The position numbers were made by a program, and so were the translations under genes. From Sistotremastrum niveocremeum HHB9708 (Eukaryota > Basidiomycota > Agaricomycetes > Sistotremastrales > Sistotremastraceae), in the NCBI GenBank assembly GCA_001630475.1, contig KV419416.1:320477-384476 (forward strand): a stretch of DNA of 64,000 nucleotides, written 5' to 3'. A model generated the notes under the pieces. It was not told where the DNA came from, ran no database searches, and was given only the letters and a program-made list of their open reading frames with translations. Positions 1 through 12,498 of the stretch are shown piece after piece; position 1 is the first letter of the stretch, and every line of letters starts with the position of its first letter.

Positions 1-255
1 TGATCAAGATCGCACATCAGGTCATCCTCAATTTCCTCCGCTCAGAGAATCACGAACCAAGTCTCTGAGATGACATGCTTCTATCTCTATTGACGTGATT
101 ATGTATGGGTATGTGTATGGATGGATGAGGGGGTGATACAAAGTTGCAACTGAGAAAGAGATAAAATTACGAGTCAAAAGGCAAGATGATTCATGTCCAA
201 TCGGATCCAGCCGGCCTGCTTTACCGAGCGTCTATTCTTGCTTCGTCATCATCGT
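1..255. other. Downstream flank of coq10
   Basis: Nothing codes convincingly here. It is the 3' flank of the minus-strand coq10 gene. Confidence 0.5.
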
Positions 256-1175
256 CTATTTCGTTCCGGGTCCATAAACCTCCAAACACCGCTTCTCAAA
301 CGCTTTAACCGTCATCTTCGATACTTGTCCGAAGAACATGGAAGCGACCATTGCAAGATGTGGACTCGCAAATTCATATGCGAGATCGAGAATGACGAGC
401 GTGGGGCCTTCGTCGTCATCTACTGTTTCAGATCCAGACTCGTCGGAGTCGTTCGTATCGGTTTCGCGTACGATGTGAGAGGGCGACTTTTCGTCGACGA
501 GGCTGGAGTTTGAGGAGTGCGGGGAGGAGGAGGATGAAGGTTGGAATCGCCATGTCGTATCGAGTGTTTTGAATATAGAAGATACAGCACGAGCCTGTAA
601 CCAAACAAGTATAAGAAATCACATGTCAATTCCGCGATAGCAAGGGAACGGATGAGAAAAGTGCTGACCTCGACGGACTCGAACGGTGTACAAGTCACTC
701 GACTCGTATAATCCTCCGATATCGACATGAACCCTACTTTAAGCTCTGCCTCAAGCTCTGTTTGACCGTTCCCTTTTGATGATGGTGTGGGTGGAGATGT
801 GATGCGCGATTCGGTACAGAAGGGGACGTAGTTGTGGTATGACTCTATGTCTTCTACGATAGCGTATAATTGTTTGCGGGTATATCTACTTTTCATTAGC
901 ACGATATCAACGAAAAAAGAGGGGACGAACGGGAGAATCTTGCGTTCATGGTATGTCTTAGGTCCAGGAGGAGGTGCTTCAGCTTTATTATTCGCAAAAG
1001 GCGAAAGAGAGGACACGTCGGGAAGACTGAAGAATGAGCGAGAAAACATCGTTGGTGAACTAGTACTGGCGGTGGTGGTGGTGGGGATATTAGAGAGATG
1101 TAAATTAAGGGAATGAGAACAAGGCCTTAAGAATAAACGGCCTGCGGCTCCAGAGACGCAGTGACGCACGAACAT
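256..1175 (-). CDS. COQ10: Coenzyme Q-binding protein COQ10, START domain
   Basis: Mitochondrial START/polyketide-cyclase-like protein that binds coenzyme Q and is needed for its synthesis and function in respiration. Three exons (931-1175, 669-885, 256-594) give 266 residues. The N-terminus is Ser/Arg-rich and resembles a mitochondrial presequence. The domain opens with the family-typical YHERKILPYT and continues through SYHNYVPFC and, after the second intron, TTWRFQ. The end, VSKMTVKAFEKR, is also typical. A 45-base intron (886-930) is needed to join KILP to YT. An acidic Ser-rich insert of about 45 residues sits inside the domain, where yeast proteins are shorter. Identification rests on motif recognition. 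The start could instead be an internal Met, because the N-terminal extension is not conserved. Confidence 0.9.
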
Positions 1176-1460
1176 CGGAGTGTCAATTCGGAATACGCAT
1201 CGCTTTGTGGAATCCGATCACTCCGCAGTGAGATGAAATATCTGGATAGAGTGATATGTTATATACGGTGTGAATGGTTCCTATGTAATAATGAAGGAAG
1301 AGGGGGTGAAGGGAATGTGGGTATGTACAATGGACAATATTTGAACCTATAGCTAGCCAATTCTTTACTAGTAAAATGAAATCCTCGACACAAACCGTAC
1401 TTGACAAACCGAAACACAGAACACGGACACGGGGACACGAACAGAAAACCCACATACATT

Positions 1461-4400
1461 CTACGCCTGAACACCCATCCAAGGTCCAGCCTGTACACCC
1501 CCCATCCCAATACTCCTCGCAATAGCCTTCCTCTTCTCCTCCCACCCCTTCAGCGCCCTCAAAAGCTGCATAACCTTATCCTTATTCCCCTGCCTAACCT
1601 CATTAATACTCACACTCCCCATCTTAACACCCTCATCCAAAAGCAGATCAAACAATTTAAACAGTCCTTCTAATCGCTCGTCGGAGGGTCCGGAGGGGAA
1701 CATGGAGTCTGGGACGGGCGGATCGGAGGCTCGGCCTTTTATTCCTTCTGTTAGACGGAAGAGGGCGAGTCCGGCGTGTTTTGAGAGTGTGTCTTCGGTT
1801 AGTTGGAGGTTGTTGGGGAGGTACCCGTTCGCCCATTTCAATAGCTCGAGCTCCTGCTACACACACAACGCACAAATTCGTCAGCCGACGAAACACGGAA
1901 ATGAATGAAAGGAGGATGACTCACAGCATCAACACGCCCGAAACTCGGTCTCTGATCTCTCGAAGGCCTCGAAGGAGGAGGAACGACCGCCGAAGAGACA
2001 GGCGACACAGGCGAATAAGCAGATTCACTCATCATAGTCCCCCCACTCTGATCTCTCATCACCGACGGCGGCGGGTCCACATAATGCCCTGTCTCTCCAA
2101 ATCCAGTATTCGTAGAATTGGGACTACTAACGGGGAACGTCCCAGCCGTCTCGGACGAAGGAAGACCCATCAATATCCTCGCATCGCGCGAGGAGAGTTG
2201 ATTTGGATTTTCACGACGGTTGGCTTTTTGCGTTGCGTCGCGTGCACCGGGGGATGGAGGACGAGGGGCAGGATTCATAGCTTGTGCTACTGTAAGCGGG
2301 ATCGTCGGGATATTGCACGACGAAATAACAGGTTCTACACCGCTCCTCATCAGTTTCACAGCTCTATCATGGAAGGGGCTGAGGGACGTACTGGTATAAT
2401 CCCGGCCGATGGTAGCTTTCATCAAAGCCTTCATCCACTCTCTAACCACCATCTGTTCATCCGACGAAAAGAAATGCGGTCGTTCACTATCATGAACGAT
2501 CCTAAACCCATACCGTCCCGGATTCGCATTCTCATCCGCAAGAACTTTATACCCATGCGTATTGATATATCCCTTGATCTTCGTCTCCTACCCACACCCC
2601 ATCAGCCCATCCCATTCCAAATTCCGAAAAAATGGAAGAGGGACGTACCGCTTTACTATCACTCTTCAAATAATACAAATGCGGACCCCTCAACACGAAA
2701 TACCTCAACTTCCACGAATTATACCTCTCGCCTTTCTTCCTCATCCACCCCGAATGATCCGGTCTGCCAATCTGATCCAATATACTCTGTCCAGCTTTCA
2801 GATCTACAGCATTGGAGGAGGCGGAAGCGACCATTCGTTGTGTGTCTGCGGATGGGATCGATCGTTTTCGGAGGACGGCGGGGAGGGAAATTTCTTTGTA
2901 TTCGGCTTGGGCTGAGGCGGAGGCTTTTAGTTCTGTTGGTGCCGATGCGGAGGGAGACGGAGAAGCTGTTTGGGAGCGGGATGGAGCGTTGATCGCACTC
3001 GCAGGTGTGATAGGTGAAGTCTGCTGAGGAGTGGTAGATCCCTTCTTAGAAGATTGCGAGCCCAGATATCTCGAGAGACTCCTCTGCGGTTTTTCGCCTC
3101 CATGACTATCATCAGTCCTACACCCTCCATCAGCCTCACAAAATATCATAAAAATAGAGAGAAGGGACGCACGGTGGATATTTAGGAGGCGGTTTCCGCC
3201 CCTTCGATAACGCCCCTCCAAAGAAACTCAACCGATCAATAGGCCTCGACACATCAATACTCCTCTTCGCTTTCCCATGTCCCGCTTTAGTAGACCCTCC
3301 ATCCCCATCTCCATTCACAGAATCTTTATTTGTCAACGCAGGACTTCCAGGAACACTCGTCGCACTCGTTGCTCCGCCAGCAGTGGTGGCAGAAGTGACG
3401 GAAGAAGAGAGATCTTTAGATGATACGCGACGCGAGACGTTGCCTTTTGATGAGCCGGAGTCGGTTGAGAGACCGAAATGACGACGGCGGGATTTCTTGG
3501 ATATACTCGCTGGATCAGCTTCGCTCTACATCACGCACGCGTCAGCCCAATCAATCTTTACGAAACGAAGAAAGGAGGTGCTTACGTCGGACATGACTCC
3601 CCGATCTCCAGGATCCGCAGCTTCAGATGAAGCCACATATTCCACCGACCCTCTCCCTCCCTTCGCCTTCTTCCGTCCAATATTCCCATCTGAAGGACTA
3701 AGAGACAACTGTGCCGGTTTTCCTTTCTACACAACCCACACGTATAAGTTTCAGATATGGGTGAGAAGGAGAAGGGTGACTTACGACTTTGCCATTGGGA
3801 GTACCGAGACCCAGACCGATAGAAGGAACGGGAGCAGGAAGTTTTTCATCTCCATCTTCACCCGTAGCAGTTCCAGTACCCGTAGCACTCCCCGATACAT
3901 CTGCAAACTCTTCCTCTCCTTGTCCTTGCCCGATACTAATACTCGGACTCGGCATCCCCACATAGGTAGGACTCGCCGTGATCCCCCCTGCATAAGATTG
4001 TGTCTGTCCCGAAGGGATAGTAGACAACCCAGTCCCCGGAATATTCGAAGGGAAAGTGGAGGGAACAGGCATCCCCATATCCCCGTTACCGGTAGAAGGC
4101 GCCGACTCGACAGAGAACATACCCGCAGAAGCGGGTGTCCAAGGTGCATACATCCCACTGCTCGTATTCGAATACGACGCCGAAGGCTGTCTCGCCTGAT
4201 GTCCTCCCATTCCGCCCATCCCATAAGTAGGTTGCGGCATACCCAACTGCGCAGAGTTCCTCTGCGAATCCGAAAAAGAATTGACACTCGGCGGTCTTCT
4301 CAAATCAGCAATAGCATTCGCAATCCTAACTCTCTTCCCAAAAGCCGGTATATCCAACTCCTTCAATAAATTCGCATCCAACTCCAATAATACGTCCCCC

Positions 4401-6203
4401 GTAATATCATTCTCGAGGAACTTGGACACGATGGATTCGTCGAATCCTTTCGAGCGGAGCCAAGTGAGGACTTGGTCGACTGACCATTCGGATGGGTGGG
4501 GAGGTCTAGATTGTGGGATGGAGATAGATTGGGAAGTGGAGGGGGGTTGGATTGGGCCTGTGGATTGGGCGGAGAGAGTGGAGGGGATGGAGGGGAATTG
4601 GGGGGCGGACTGGGAAGGAGGAACACTCTGGCCCTGCCCAGTGAACGATGACGTGAAACTATTAGGCGTAGGCACCACCGATCCCGATCCTTTAACACTT
4701 CCCGGTGGGGACGCGCCCATTATCATTTGCAAAGGTAACGGAACGTGGGATTTTGTAGGTGATGAAGAAGAGGGTATGAGCGTTGGTTCGGGGGACATCG
4801 GGAGTGGGATCATCGATGCTTTGATTCCGTTTTCAAATCCATTTCCATTCGCGATGCCATTGGAAGAGGCTCCGTTCGTGAGGGAGCTGCTGGTGCCGTT
4901 GACGGGAGGGGGAGAAGGAGCAAGGGAAGGCGTAGGGAATAAAGGAGCTTGAGCGCTCTCATTTCCACTTTTATTTCCAGGAACAGGAGGTGAAAGAGGC
5001 ATCTGACCAGGCATACTCAACGGAGGACTTGGAATAGGCGTTCCACTTTCCCTCTCCCCTGCATCATGGACCGCATCCTTGAACGCGTCTGGATGTGCTT
5101 CTGTTAATGTGGCTGGATGAGGGTGGGGGACGGGGAATGATGATGATCCAGATGTGGATGGAGGTGGGATATCGGAGATGGGAAGATGAGGCGTAGGCTC
5201 TTCTCCTTCCCTCTCGTCCTCCTCTTGGACGTCGGCGGGATGAGCAGGCTCAAGCGTCCGTACGCTCCTCTCTTCCTCATCAGGCTCGACGATAGAGTCC
5301 AACCTCGCCCCTCCCGCACCAACGTCCCCAATAGCCGTAGGTCTAGGTGCACCAGGTCCATGAACCCTCGTTGAGTGATGATAATCATCATCATCCTCAC
5401 TCTCATCCGACATCTCCAAATGCTCCGGCGGATGATACTCCTCCTCCCCCTCCCCTCTATTGCGTCTCGCCATTTCGCGCTGAGCGTTAATCGCTAAAAG
5501 TCTTCTCGCATCCTGCGCCCACTCCCCCTCTCCTTCATGGTGATCCTCAACATCGGTATCGCGCAAAGACTCCCGCGAAGATGCAAATGAGAATGAACGT
5601 GTGTCTCCTTCTGGATGAGGTATACCGAGCTGTTCGATAGCTTCTTGTACATCCGTAAGTGTAGCAGCCATAACAGCCCCATCAGACTCTTCATCCAACC
5701 TCTGAAGCGTCGGAACAGAGGAGGAAACAGTCGGCGTTCTCTGCCCTCCTCCTCCCTGTGCTTGGTGGGAAGAGGATTGAGAGGAGGAAAGAGCTTGGAG
5801 GGAAGGAGAGGATGAAGATGGAGGATGGGTTGCTTGAGGTGTTCCGTCGAGCGTTGGGCCGGGTTGAGAGGGCGTTGTGTAGCCTTGTGGGAATAGACCA
5901 ATTTTACCCGCTAGATTCTTTCCCTAAAACACAATTAGCACACATCAATTTCAGCGTCGCTTCGCGGGCCCGCAGCTTAACAAGCTCGCAACCTCGCCGC
6001 TCGGTTCACGAGAGCAACGAGCCTCGAACTCGCTCCCCTCGCTGCTCAAGCCTCGCTTCACTCAGCAGTCAACTCACCTGCCACCACCCATCCCCATACA
6101 GATCATCCTTCTCAACCACCTCGATTCGTTCCCCCGCACGGAACGAGATCTCATCTTCATGTTCGGGTATAAAGTCGTGTAAAGCATAGACGTATTCTGG
6201 CAT
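1461..6203 (-). CDS. Boi1/Boi2-like polarity protein (SH3-SAM-PH)
   Basis: Large scaffold resembling the Boi1/Boi2 proteins that link Cdc42 polarity, exocytosis and the plasma membrane. Seven exons (6078-6203, 3785-5923, 3586-3726, 3173-3525, 2649-3105, 1925-2584, 1461-1856) give 1,423 residues. Residues 1-60 form an SH3 domain (MPEYVYALHDFIPEHEDE, then GDGWWQGKN, split by a 154-base intron). A long Ser/Pro-rich acidic linker follows. A SAM domain lies near residue 430 (WSVDQVLTWLRSKGFDESIV). A PH domain lies near residue 1050 (SGWMRKKGERYNSWKLRYFVL to VVREWMKAL). The last roughly 120 residues form a helical module (ELLKWANGYLPNNL to GLALFRLTEGI) that resembles a calponin-homology-like fold; yeast Boi proteins end after the PH domain. 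The start is the only Met that keeps the SH3 complete. Confidence 0.88.
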
Positions 6204-6596
6204 CTTGTCCTACTGTCTGCTGCCTGCTGCTCGCTAGTACAGCCTACTGCCGCCTGCTTGGTGTCCTTCCTCGGCTGTTCTTGTTCTGGGCACTCTAGCT
6301 GTGCGGTGTTGATGTATTTCCCGCTGTCCGCTGTCCGCTGTGCGCCCGTTAGAGCGTTAGAGGTAGGAAGCGGATGCTTGAGGTGAGCCTGAGGGATAGG
6401 GAGTAGGTGGGAGTGAACGTGGTGACTTCGGGATTATCCGGAGATCGTACTGTCGTATGACTAAGTCCACCAAAAATAATTAGCGCCAACCCTACTCGTC
6501 TCCAATCTTCATCTTCAATCTTGAGTAATTCTCGAGTGTCCAGAAGATCTGAAGAGTATCTTGCGAATATCTTGAGAAGATCTGAATACGATTACG
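6204..6596. promoter_or_regulatory. Divergent promoter region
   Basis: A 393-base spacer between the divergently transcribed Boi-like and TTC27-like genes. It has no open frame of note and is rich in CTGC/CCGC simple runs near 6220-6340. It must hold both promoters; no clear TATA box was seen. Confidence 0.5.
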
Positions 6597-9500
6597 ATGC
6601 TCTCTCAGGTCGAAATCAATCTGCTAACACTCGAATGGACCGACCCCTCATCAGAATCAGAAAGCGAACAATCCATCCAGATCGTAAAGGACGTAGTGTC
6701 CACTAAATTCCTCGACGTTCTCTCTCGCTCTGATGATTTCCCCTCGCCCTTCTCATCATCATCACTGTCGCCCGAATTATCCAGAGACGAAGAACTAGGA
6801 AGATTATGTCTAGCAATATCCGCCCTCTACGCATTCATCCAACAAAATTGGACAGGACCCCCACTCGACATCTCCTCTAAATATTCAGGAGACGAGTTCA
6901 TCGGACAACTCGCATGTGGGGGTGAACCAGCATATCATCTCGTTCAATCACCCGGTCTTCTACTCCTCGCTCAACGATATACATCTGGATCCTTCAATCA
7001 TTTGAAGAGCATAGATTGGTGGAGATTACGTATAGCCACAATCCATCAACTAATCCTCGACTCTCCCGTCCTCCTCCCAACCCACCTCGACTCCCCGCTC
7101 GACTCCCTTTCCTCCCTCCTCATCAAAGCAGATCAAAAGGATCTAGCAGGCAGATTAATGCTAGAACGAGGAATGATCCTACATTATCTTCAATCTAATA
7201 AGAAAGCTGCAGAGTATTTCGTGGAGGGTGCGAGAGTTGTGGGACTCGAGTATGAGCTTACGGGTGCCCTTGGAAGACGGACAAAGTTCCAGCAGGTGGA
7301 TCATTCCCAACTCGTTTTACTCGCTCAATCGAGGGATCGTTCTTCCTCCCCATCCAAGCTCTCACCGATAAAAATGTCGATGCCAGAAACCCTCGCACTA
7401 AACGACGACACACTCCTCGAACACACAATCTACACCTCTTCCTCCCCTTCCCCAAATAACACCAACGGGGGCACTCTCAGCTCCAGCAAACTCTCACACA
7501 TCAATCCCTCCTCCCAACCCCCCCTACACCCCCTCGACCAATCCATCCTCCTCTCCCTCTGTCTAAACGTGCGCAACTCCTCCCCCTCCCACGGCCTCAC
7601 ATCCGAACAAATGTCCCCCTACATCTCCCGGATCCTCTCACACCCCCAGAACTGGTCAATACACACTACCGCCCTCCTCCTCCGCTCCCGTCTCGAATCC
7701 ACGCGTACCCGAACTGTTGAGAGGAGTACGCTTCAGTTACAGGCGCTGGTGGAACAGATTCCGGCGGATGATGCGAGTGTGGCTGATGCGGGGGAGAGGT
7801 TGAGGTGGTTTTGGGGGGTTGAGATGCCTAGTAAGTGGGCGCTTGAGAAGGAGTTGGCGGAGAGGTATATGTCTCTCGGAGTTGTCAAATCCGCATTGGA
7901 GATATACGAAAAATTGGAGATGTGGGAGTCTGTTGTTGGGTGTTGGCAATCTCTTGAAAGGCCTCAGAAGGCGATTCAAATCGTCCGATCGTTGTTGGAT
8001 GGATCGTTGGAGTCTGCGGAGCAGATTCAGGCGAGCGGGAAGGAGCTGAATGGGAAGGAGAAGAAGATAATGGATCCGGTACGAGAAGCGAAACTTTGGT
8101 GTATACTGGGCGACCTCGAACCACCCTCCGCTCGAACACACTACGAACACGCTTGGACGCTCTCAGGACATCGATCCGCTCGTGCAGCTCGGAGTCTCGG
8201 ATTCTGGTATTTCAACGCTGCTCAATCTGCTCCTCCCTCTCTCCCCCGAACCTCCTCTTCCTCTTCCTCTTCCTCTTCCTCCTCTCCTGCCTCGTCCCCC
8301 TCATCCCCCGAGTCGGCCGAGTCAGCAGAGGACTTATACAAAAAAGCAATCTCCTACTTCACCTCATCCCTCACTCTCTCCCCCCTCTCCCCCCGCACTC
8401 TCTTCATCCTCGGAGTCTCCCAAGTCCGTATAGAGGACTGGTCCGGGGCAAGAGAGAGTTTTAGTAGAGTTGTTGGGATTGATGAGGATGATAGTGAGGG
8501 GTGGAGTAATCTTGGGAGTGTTTATGTGAGGATGGCGGGGGGTGTTGGGGGTGAGGCGTCAGCCGAGCGCGAGGATGAATCCGAACCGGAGGCCGAGCCT
8601 GAGGTGGACGAGGAGGAGCTGAAGGAGGGTGAGAATGCCGAAGAGCAGGAGGACAAAGTTGACGATGGAGATGAGGACGAACAAAAAGGTAAATCCCATC
8701 TCAGATCTCCTTCCGATCTAACCTGATTGATCTCAATCTCTAGATCGATCTTCAGATCCCCGGCCCGGCGGAGATGAATTAGATGAACTCCACGTTCCCT
8801 CTTCCGTCATTCCCGCCGTTGCCGAGCACGCGACACACGCGACACCAGCGCACGTGTCAGGGTCGCGTGCTCCGGTTGTGTCGCGTGGCACCGACGCGAC
8901 TAGCGTGCTAGGAACCGACCTTGGCGCTTTGGAGTCGGTGAGCGACGGTGTCGAGGGCGTTGGGCTATCAACCTCAACGACGTCGACGTCGAACTCGATT
9001 CTTCCTGTTCCGCCGAGTGAATACATCGTAAATAGAAATGAGAAAACTCCACCCGCTCTCCCCTCCTCCTCCTCTCCGCCAACTCAAAAATCCTCACCTC
9101 CAAAACCCACTTCAGTGACTTCACCCTCCAAAACCGTCCCCCCTTCCTCAGCCCCTCCGAAAACAAAAACAAAAACAAAACCAGCCGCCAGAAAATTGAC
9201 GACAGCCCAACGCGCCCAAAAAAAGCAATACAAACTCCTAGCTTTCAGAGCCCTCCAACAAGGCCTCAAACACGCCTACTCGAATTGGCGCATGTGGACT
9301 AATTATCTTTATATCGCTCTTGATCCCGACGTATTCGCACCTCTCGAAGCTTCGCGCGCTTTTTCGAGGATTGTTGAGGAACGACTTAATTCCTCATCAA
9401 ATGCGGGTGAGGGGTTGAGAGAGGGAGGGGGGGTGGATTGGGAGGTTCTTGAGAGGTTGGTGGAGATTGAGGAAAATCCGAATATAGTGGGTGATTGGGA

Positions 9501-9972
9501 AGATGAAGATAAATTGGGAGGAATGACGATGACGAAAGAAATCCATCAATCCCTCCAAAAATCCCTCTCAACACTCTTCACGTCCACCCTCCTTCCAAAT
9601 TTCTCAACCGAACTCCTATATACACTCCATGCAAGGCATTTACTAGCTTTGTCTCCGAAGAGGTGGGGAGAGGCGTTTGATGCGCATCTTCAAGCTTATC
9701 GTGCGAGTCCCGCAGGACGAATAACAGCTGCTGAAGGTATACCGGACGAGGAGGCGTGGAGGGAAGCTGTTGCTTCCGTCGACGAATTCGTGCAAGCAGC
9801 CGAGGAAATTGGACCACACATCGAAGAAACCGAAGGAGCGGAGGGAGGGGATGGGGGGAAATGGAGAAAATCGGTTAAGAGTGTCGTTAAAACGTTCCTT
9901 GGAAGGACGAGGAAAGAATGGAGTGAGGAGAGGGAGTTTGGGAGGTTGGAGGATGTGCTTGCTGAACTGTGA
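6597..9972 (+). CDS. TTC27/Emw1-like tetratricopeptide protein
   Basis: TPR protein of the TTC27 family (yeast Emw1), an essential cytosolic family connected with cell-wall integrity and with assembly of the EF-Tu-like GTPase of the spliceosome. Two exons (6597-8688, 8744-9972) give 1,106 residues; the 55-base intron ends TCTCTAG. The family signature is clear: TPR units with SWNNLGS-like text (DDSEGWSNLGSVYVRM), then FRALQQGLKHAYSNWRMWTN near residue 865. The protein is longer than usual because of low-complexity inserts: a poly-Ser run coded by (TCCTCT)n near 8256-8290, an acidic Glu/Asp block just before the intron, and a Lys/Pro/Ser block after it. These inserts are probably unstructured. 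The start is the first Met and matches the family N-terminus. Confidence 0.88.
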
Positions 9973-10600
9973 ACTGTGATCTTTGATCTCCCTCCTTTCA
10001 CATTCTGCTTGGTTGGTCTTCGTGCCTTGGCTGAGTTGGATCGCTCGTTAGGTTGTTGTTCGCTTCGTGTGTGTATCACTGTATGCGGACGAGGCGCTTT
10101 GGTCCGAATCCGGATTCGTTGTTTGGTCGTTCCGGGGCATTCGTGGCGTCGTGCCGTCGTGGCGTCTTCCTGTCAGCTTCGTGGCGTGGAGTTTTGCCTG
10201 GCTGGCAATTCGTTTATCCCACTCTATCTCGTTGCCTTACATCACTCCGCGAGCAATTGATGTAACGTGACGATGAGTATCGATGAGTGATGATGTACGA
10301 TTGACGTATACGCAGTACTAGTAGTAGTAGTACGAATGAGAAAGAATCAATGAAAAGAAATGATGAGATGAGATGGATATAAGATGGATATGATGGATAT
10401 GGATGAGATGGTCATACATGATGTGTCGATACCGTTCCACAAACACAAGCACAAAAACAAAAAGAAACACAACCTCAAAGAAAGAAAAAAGAAAAAATGG
10501 GTAAGGGGTAAGGGCATACCCGTACCCGAAAAGGAACCAAATCAAAGAAGAAAAAAGCACGTGTAGTGTAGATCCGATCTATGACTCCCCGTCATCATCC
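9973..10600. other. Convergent intergenic region
   Basis: 628 bases between the ends of the TTC27-like and DUF6593 genes. It holds a short (TAG)n run at about 10318-10332 and A-rich stretches (10440-10500) such as ACAAAAACAAAAAG. No gene is seen. Confidence 0.5.
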
Positions 10601-11701
10601 TCATCTCCCCCCGTGCCCATTCCCATTCCCATGTGCCCCAATGAGCGCATTAGCCATCCGATTCAAAACCAACGTAGTCACAACCTCAATAGCCATCTGA
10701 ACCCCTGCATCCGTCATACTCAATCGCGCACCTACACCCCATGGACCCGTCGTACTCGTGAATATATGATATTGACCCCACCCATGACTCTTTGTTGAAT
10801 CTTTTCCAGACGACAGAGTCGGATTCGCTGAATTGGAGTTGGAATTGGAGGTGGAGGAGGGAATGTTTGAGCGGGGAGAGGTGCCGGAGGAAGATGTAGG
10901 TGATGCGCTGGGCTCGGGATCATAGGTTGCTATGATATTTTTTCGGGTATCCATGCACTGTGAGATGGGATCGCGTCAGAAGGGTTTAAGAGGAGGATGG
11001 GGAATAGGGTTAGGGCTACGGGGTCATATGATCCCATTTCATCGGCGGCCGGGGGGATGTTGAAGTGGGAGGGGGGGAGGGACGTACATGCAATTTCGTG
11101 CCCACGCGTTTCCATTTATATTTCTTCCCATCTTGTCCTTCGAAATATCTCGATCTATCGAGGTACGAAAGACTTTGCGTGAGGTGTTGAATATCCATAA
11201 TTTTTGATATATGAGGGGGACGTACGGAGATCCTTGTTTTTTTATTCGAAGAAAGTCGCCCATGGCTTGTTTCGGACTTGCTTTTCCGATATGCGCGAAT
11301 CCGTTCATACGACCATGTGCATGTGATGCGCTTGGTGCTGCTGGGCCCCAATAGAGGAATGCATCCGAAGGACCTCGGGAGGCCTCTGGATGCATTTGAG
11401 CCCAGCGTTGATCGCGAGTGATAACGGTTATTCCATTCGTGTCAGTGGAGTTCTACGCCACAAAATGCATTGGATTAGATATAAGATGATCGGAGGGGGG
11501 GCAAGGGGGGACGTACGAGTGTTCTATGATGACAGGTGACAGTTAGGAGAGCGGGTGTATATGAGGGGTTGATGAGTGGATTGGATAGGGGGAGCGGAAG
11601 AGTGGTAGGGCTTACACTCTAAAGGCCGTCATACCGTCTTCGTCGATATATTCTGAGTGGATGAGGTCGCCGTCGGAGGCAGCGCTGAGGGAGGTGGCCA
11701 T
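10601..11701 (-). CDS. DUF6593-family protein with a 7-base micro-exon
   Basis: Member of the basidiomycete DUF6593 family, whose function is not established. Five exons (11616-11701, 11517-11523, 11226-11452, 11088-11172, 10601-10957) give 253 residues. Family-typical text includes YFEGQDGKKYKWKRVGTKL, then CMDTRKNIIATYDPE, and a C-terminal helix with EVVTTLVLNRMANAL. The second exon is only 7 bases (AACACTC). It is bounded by a CATCATAG acceptor and a GTACGT donor, and it joins AFRV to TLNSTD in frame. Exon phases sum exactly. The start chosen has a good context (ACCATGGCC); an in-frame Met at 11839 would add 46 residues with no family character. Confidence 0.82.
11517..11523 (-). other. 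7-base micro-exon of the DUF6593 gene
   Basis: AACACTC on the minus strand lies between an acceptor ending CATAG and a donor GTACGT. It completes a Val codon and adds Thr-Leu. Skipping it breaks the frame between the flanking exons. Confidence 0.75.
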
Positions 11702-11974
11702 GGTCGTGGTGGAGGTGGCAGAGGATGAGAGCAGAGAAGAAGAAACGGGCGGGTTTGGACAGAAAGTAGCGGAGAGGCACAGCCACAGGAACTGGCCACG
11801 TGAGGGACTCGCGAGACGCACGCGACGAGGGAAATCCAAATCGGAAAAGAAGGGTCTTTTGTTCCGGCTACTTTTATTGTTTTCTGCATTTGTACACTTT
11901 TCTTATTGTTCGTATCTCTTTCTAGTCGTACACTATTTCTAATCAGCCACGCGGAATTACCCTCTGCATATTGA
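11702..11974. other. Spacer between DUF6593 and EMC6 genes
   Basis: Promoter side of the DUF6593 gene and 3' side of EMC6. No separate gene is seen. Confidence 0.4.
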
Positions 11975-12382
11975 TCATGATAACTCACCGTGTACGACGC
12001 CTATCAAAGTTTCCCAATTAGGTTCCGTCAAAGAAAAAGGGGGTAAGGACCGGATGCACGCACCATAGACTAATGTCCATACAAGGACGAACGAGAACAA
12101 GTTGTCTTGAGCCGGAACCAGAAGCTCTTTCCACCCTCCCATCACATATCGGCTCACCCCCTTCTCCATCTTCACCCCGCCGACGAACAGCGCGTTCAAC
12201 AGCGTCGCAGCGCCAAACAGGATGAACCCCTGCACGTTCTGCAGTCCCAAGATCCCGGAGACGAATCCGGACAAACAGGCAGTCGCAAAGAAGATGTTGG
12301 CCAATACAGCCTTGTTATGTGCGATGTTCGGCCCATAGAAATGGGCGGTCTCTACGCTGCTTGCGTCGGTCGATGTTGCCAT
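11975..12382 (-). CDS. EMC6: ER membrane protein complex subunit 6
   Basis: Small membrane subunit of the ER membrane protein complex, which inserts and stabilises multi-pass and tail-anchored proteins in the ER. Two exons (12064-12382, 11975-12000) give 114 residues, close to the usual family length. Family text is clear: FYGPNIAHNKAVLANI, then TACLSGFVSGILGLQNVQGF (first membrane hairpin), RYVMGGWKELL and FSFVLVWTLVYGVVH at the end. The 63-base intron splits a Gly codon in VYG. The start at 12382 matches the usual N-terminus; an in-frame Met at 12475 exists but runs into the promoter of the divergent gene. Confidence 0.9.
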   Translation of the reverse strand: MATSTDASSVETAHFYGPNIAHNKAVLANIFFATACLSGFVSGILGLQNVQGFILFGAATLLNALFVGGVKMEKGVSRYVMGGWKELLVPAQDNLFSFVLVWTLVYGACIRSLPPFSLTEPNWETLIGVVHGELS

Positions 12383-12498
12383 TGCCTTAATCTCGGGAGT
12401 CGGGGCAGGCAAGGGAGATTGAGCGGAGATTGAATTTATTATCTTGCCGTCATTTATTTTTTTGTGTCGAGTCACGCAATTGCCTGCCTTGCTGTATC
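12383..12498. promoter_or_regulatory. Bidirectional promoter EMC6/HOM2
   Basis: Only 116 bases separate the start codons of the divergent EMC6 and aspartate-semialdehyde dehydrogenase genes, so the promoters must overlap. It contains an AT-rich stretch (TTTATTATC, CATTTATTTTTTTG). Confidence 0.6.

Noticed and set aside
1781-2992. Long plus-strand frame of 403 codons
   Set aside because: Arg-rich shadow of the Boi-like gene on the other strand, which has clear PH-domain text.
3497-4369. Plus-strand frame of 290 codons
   Set aside because: Antisense shadow of the Boi-like gene; Arg/Ser-rich nonsense text.
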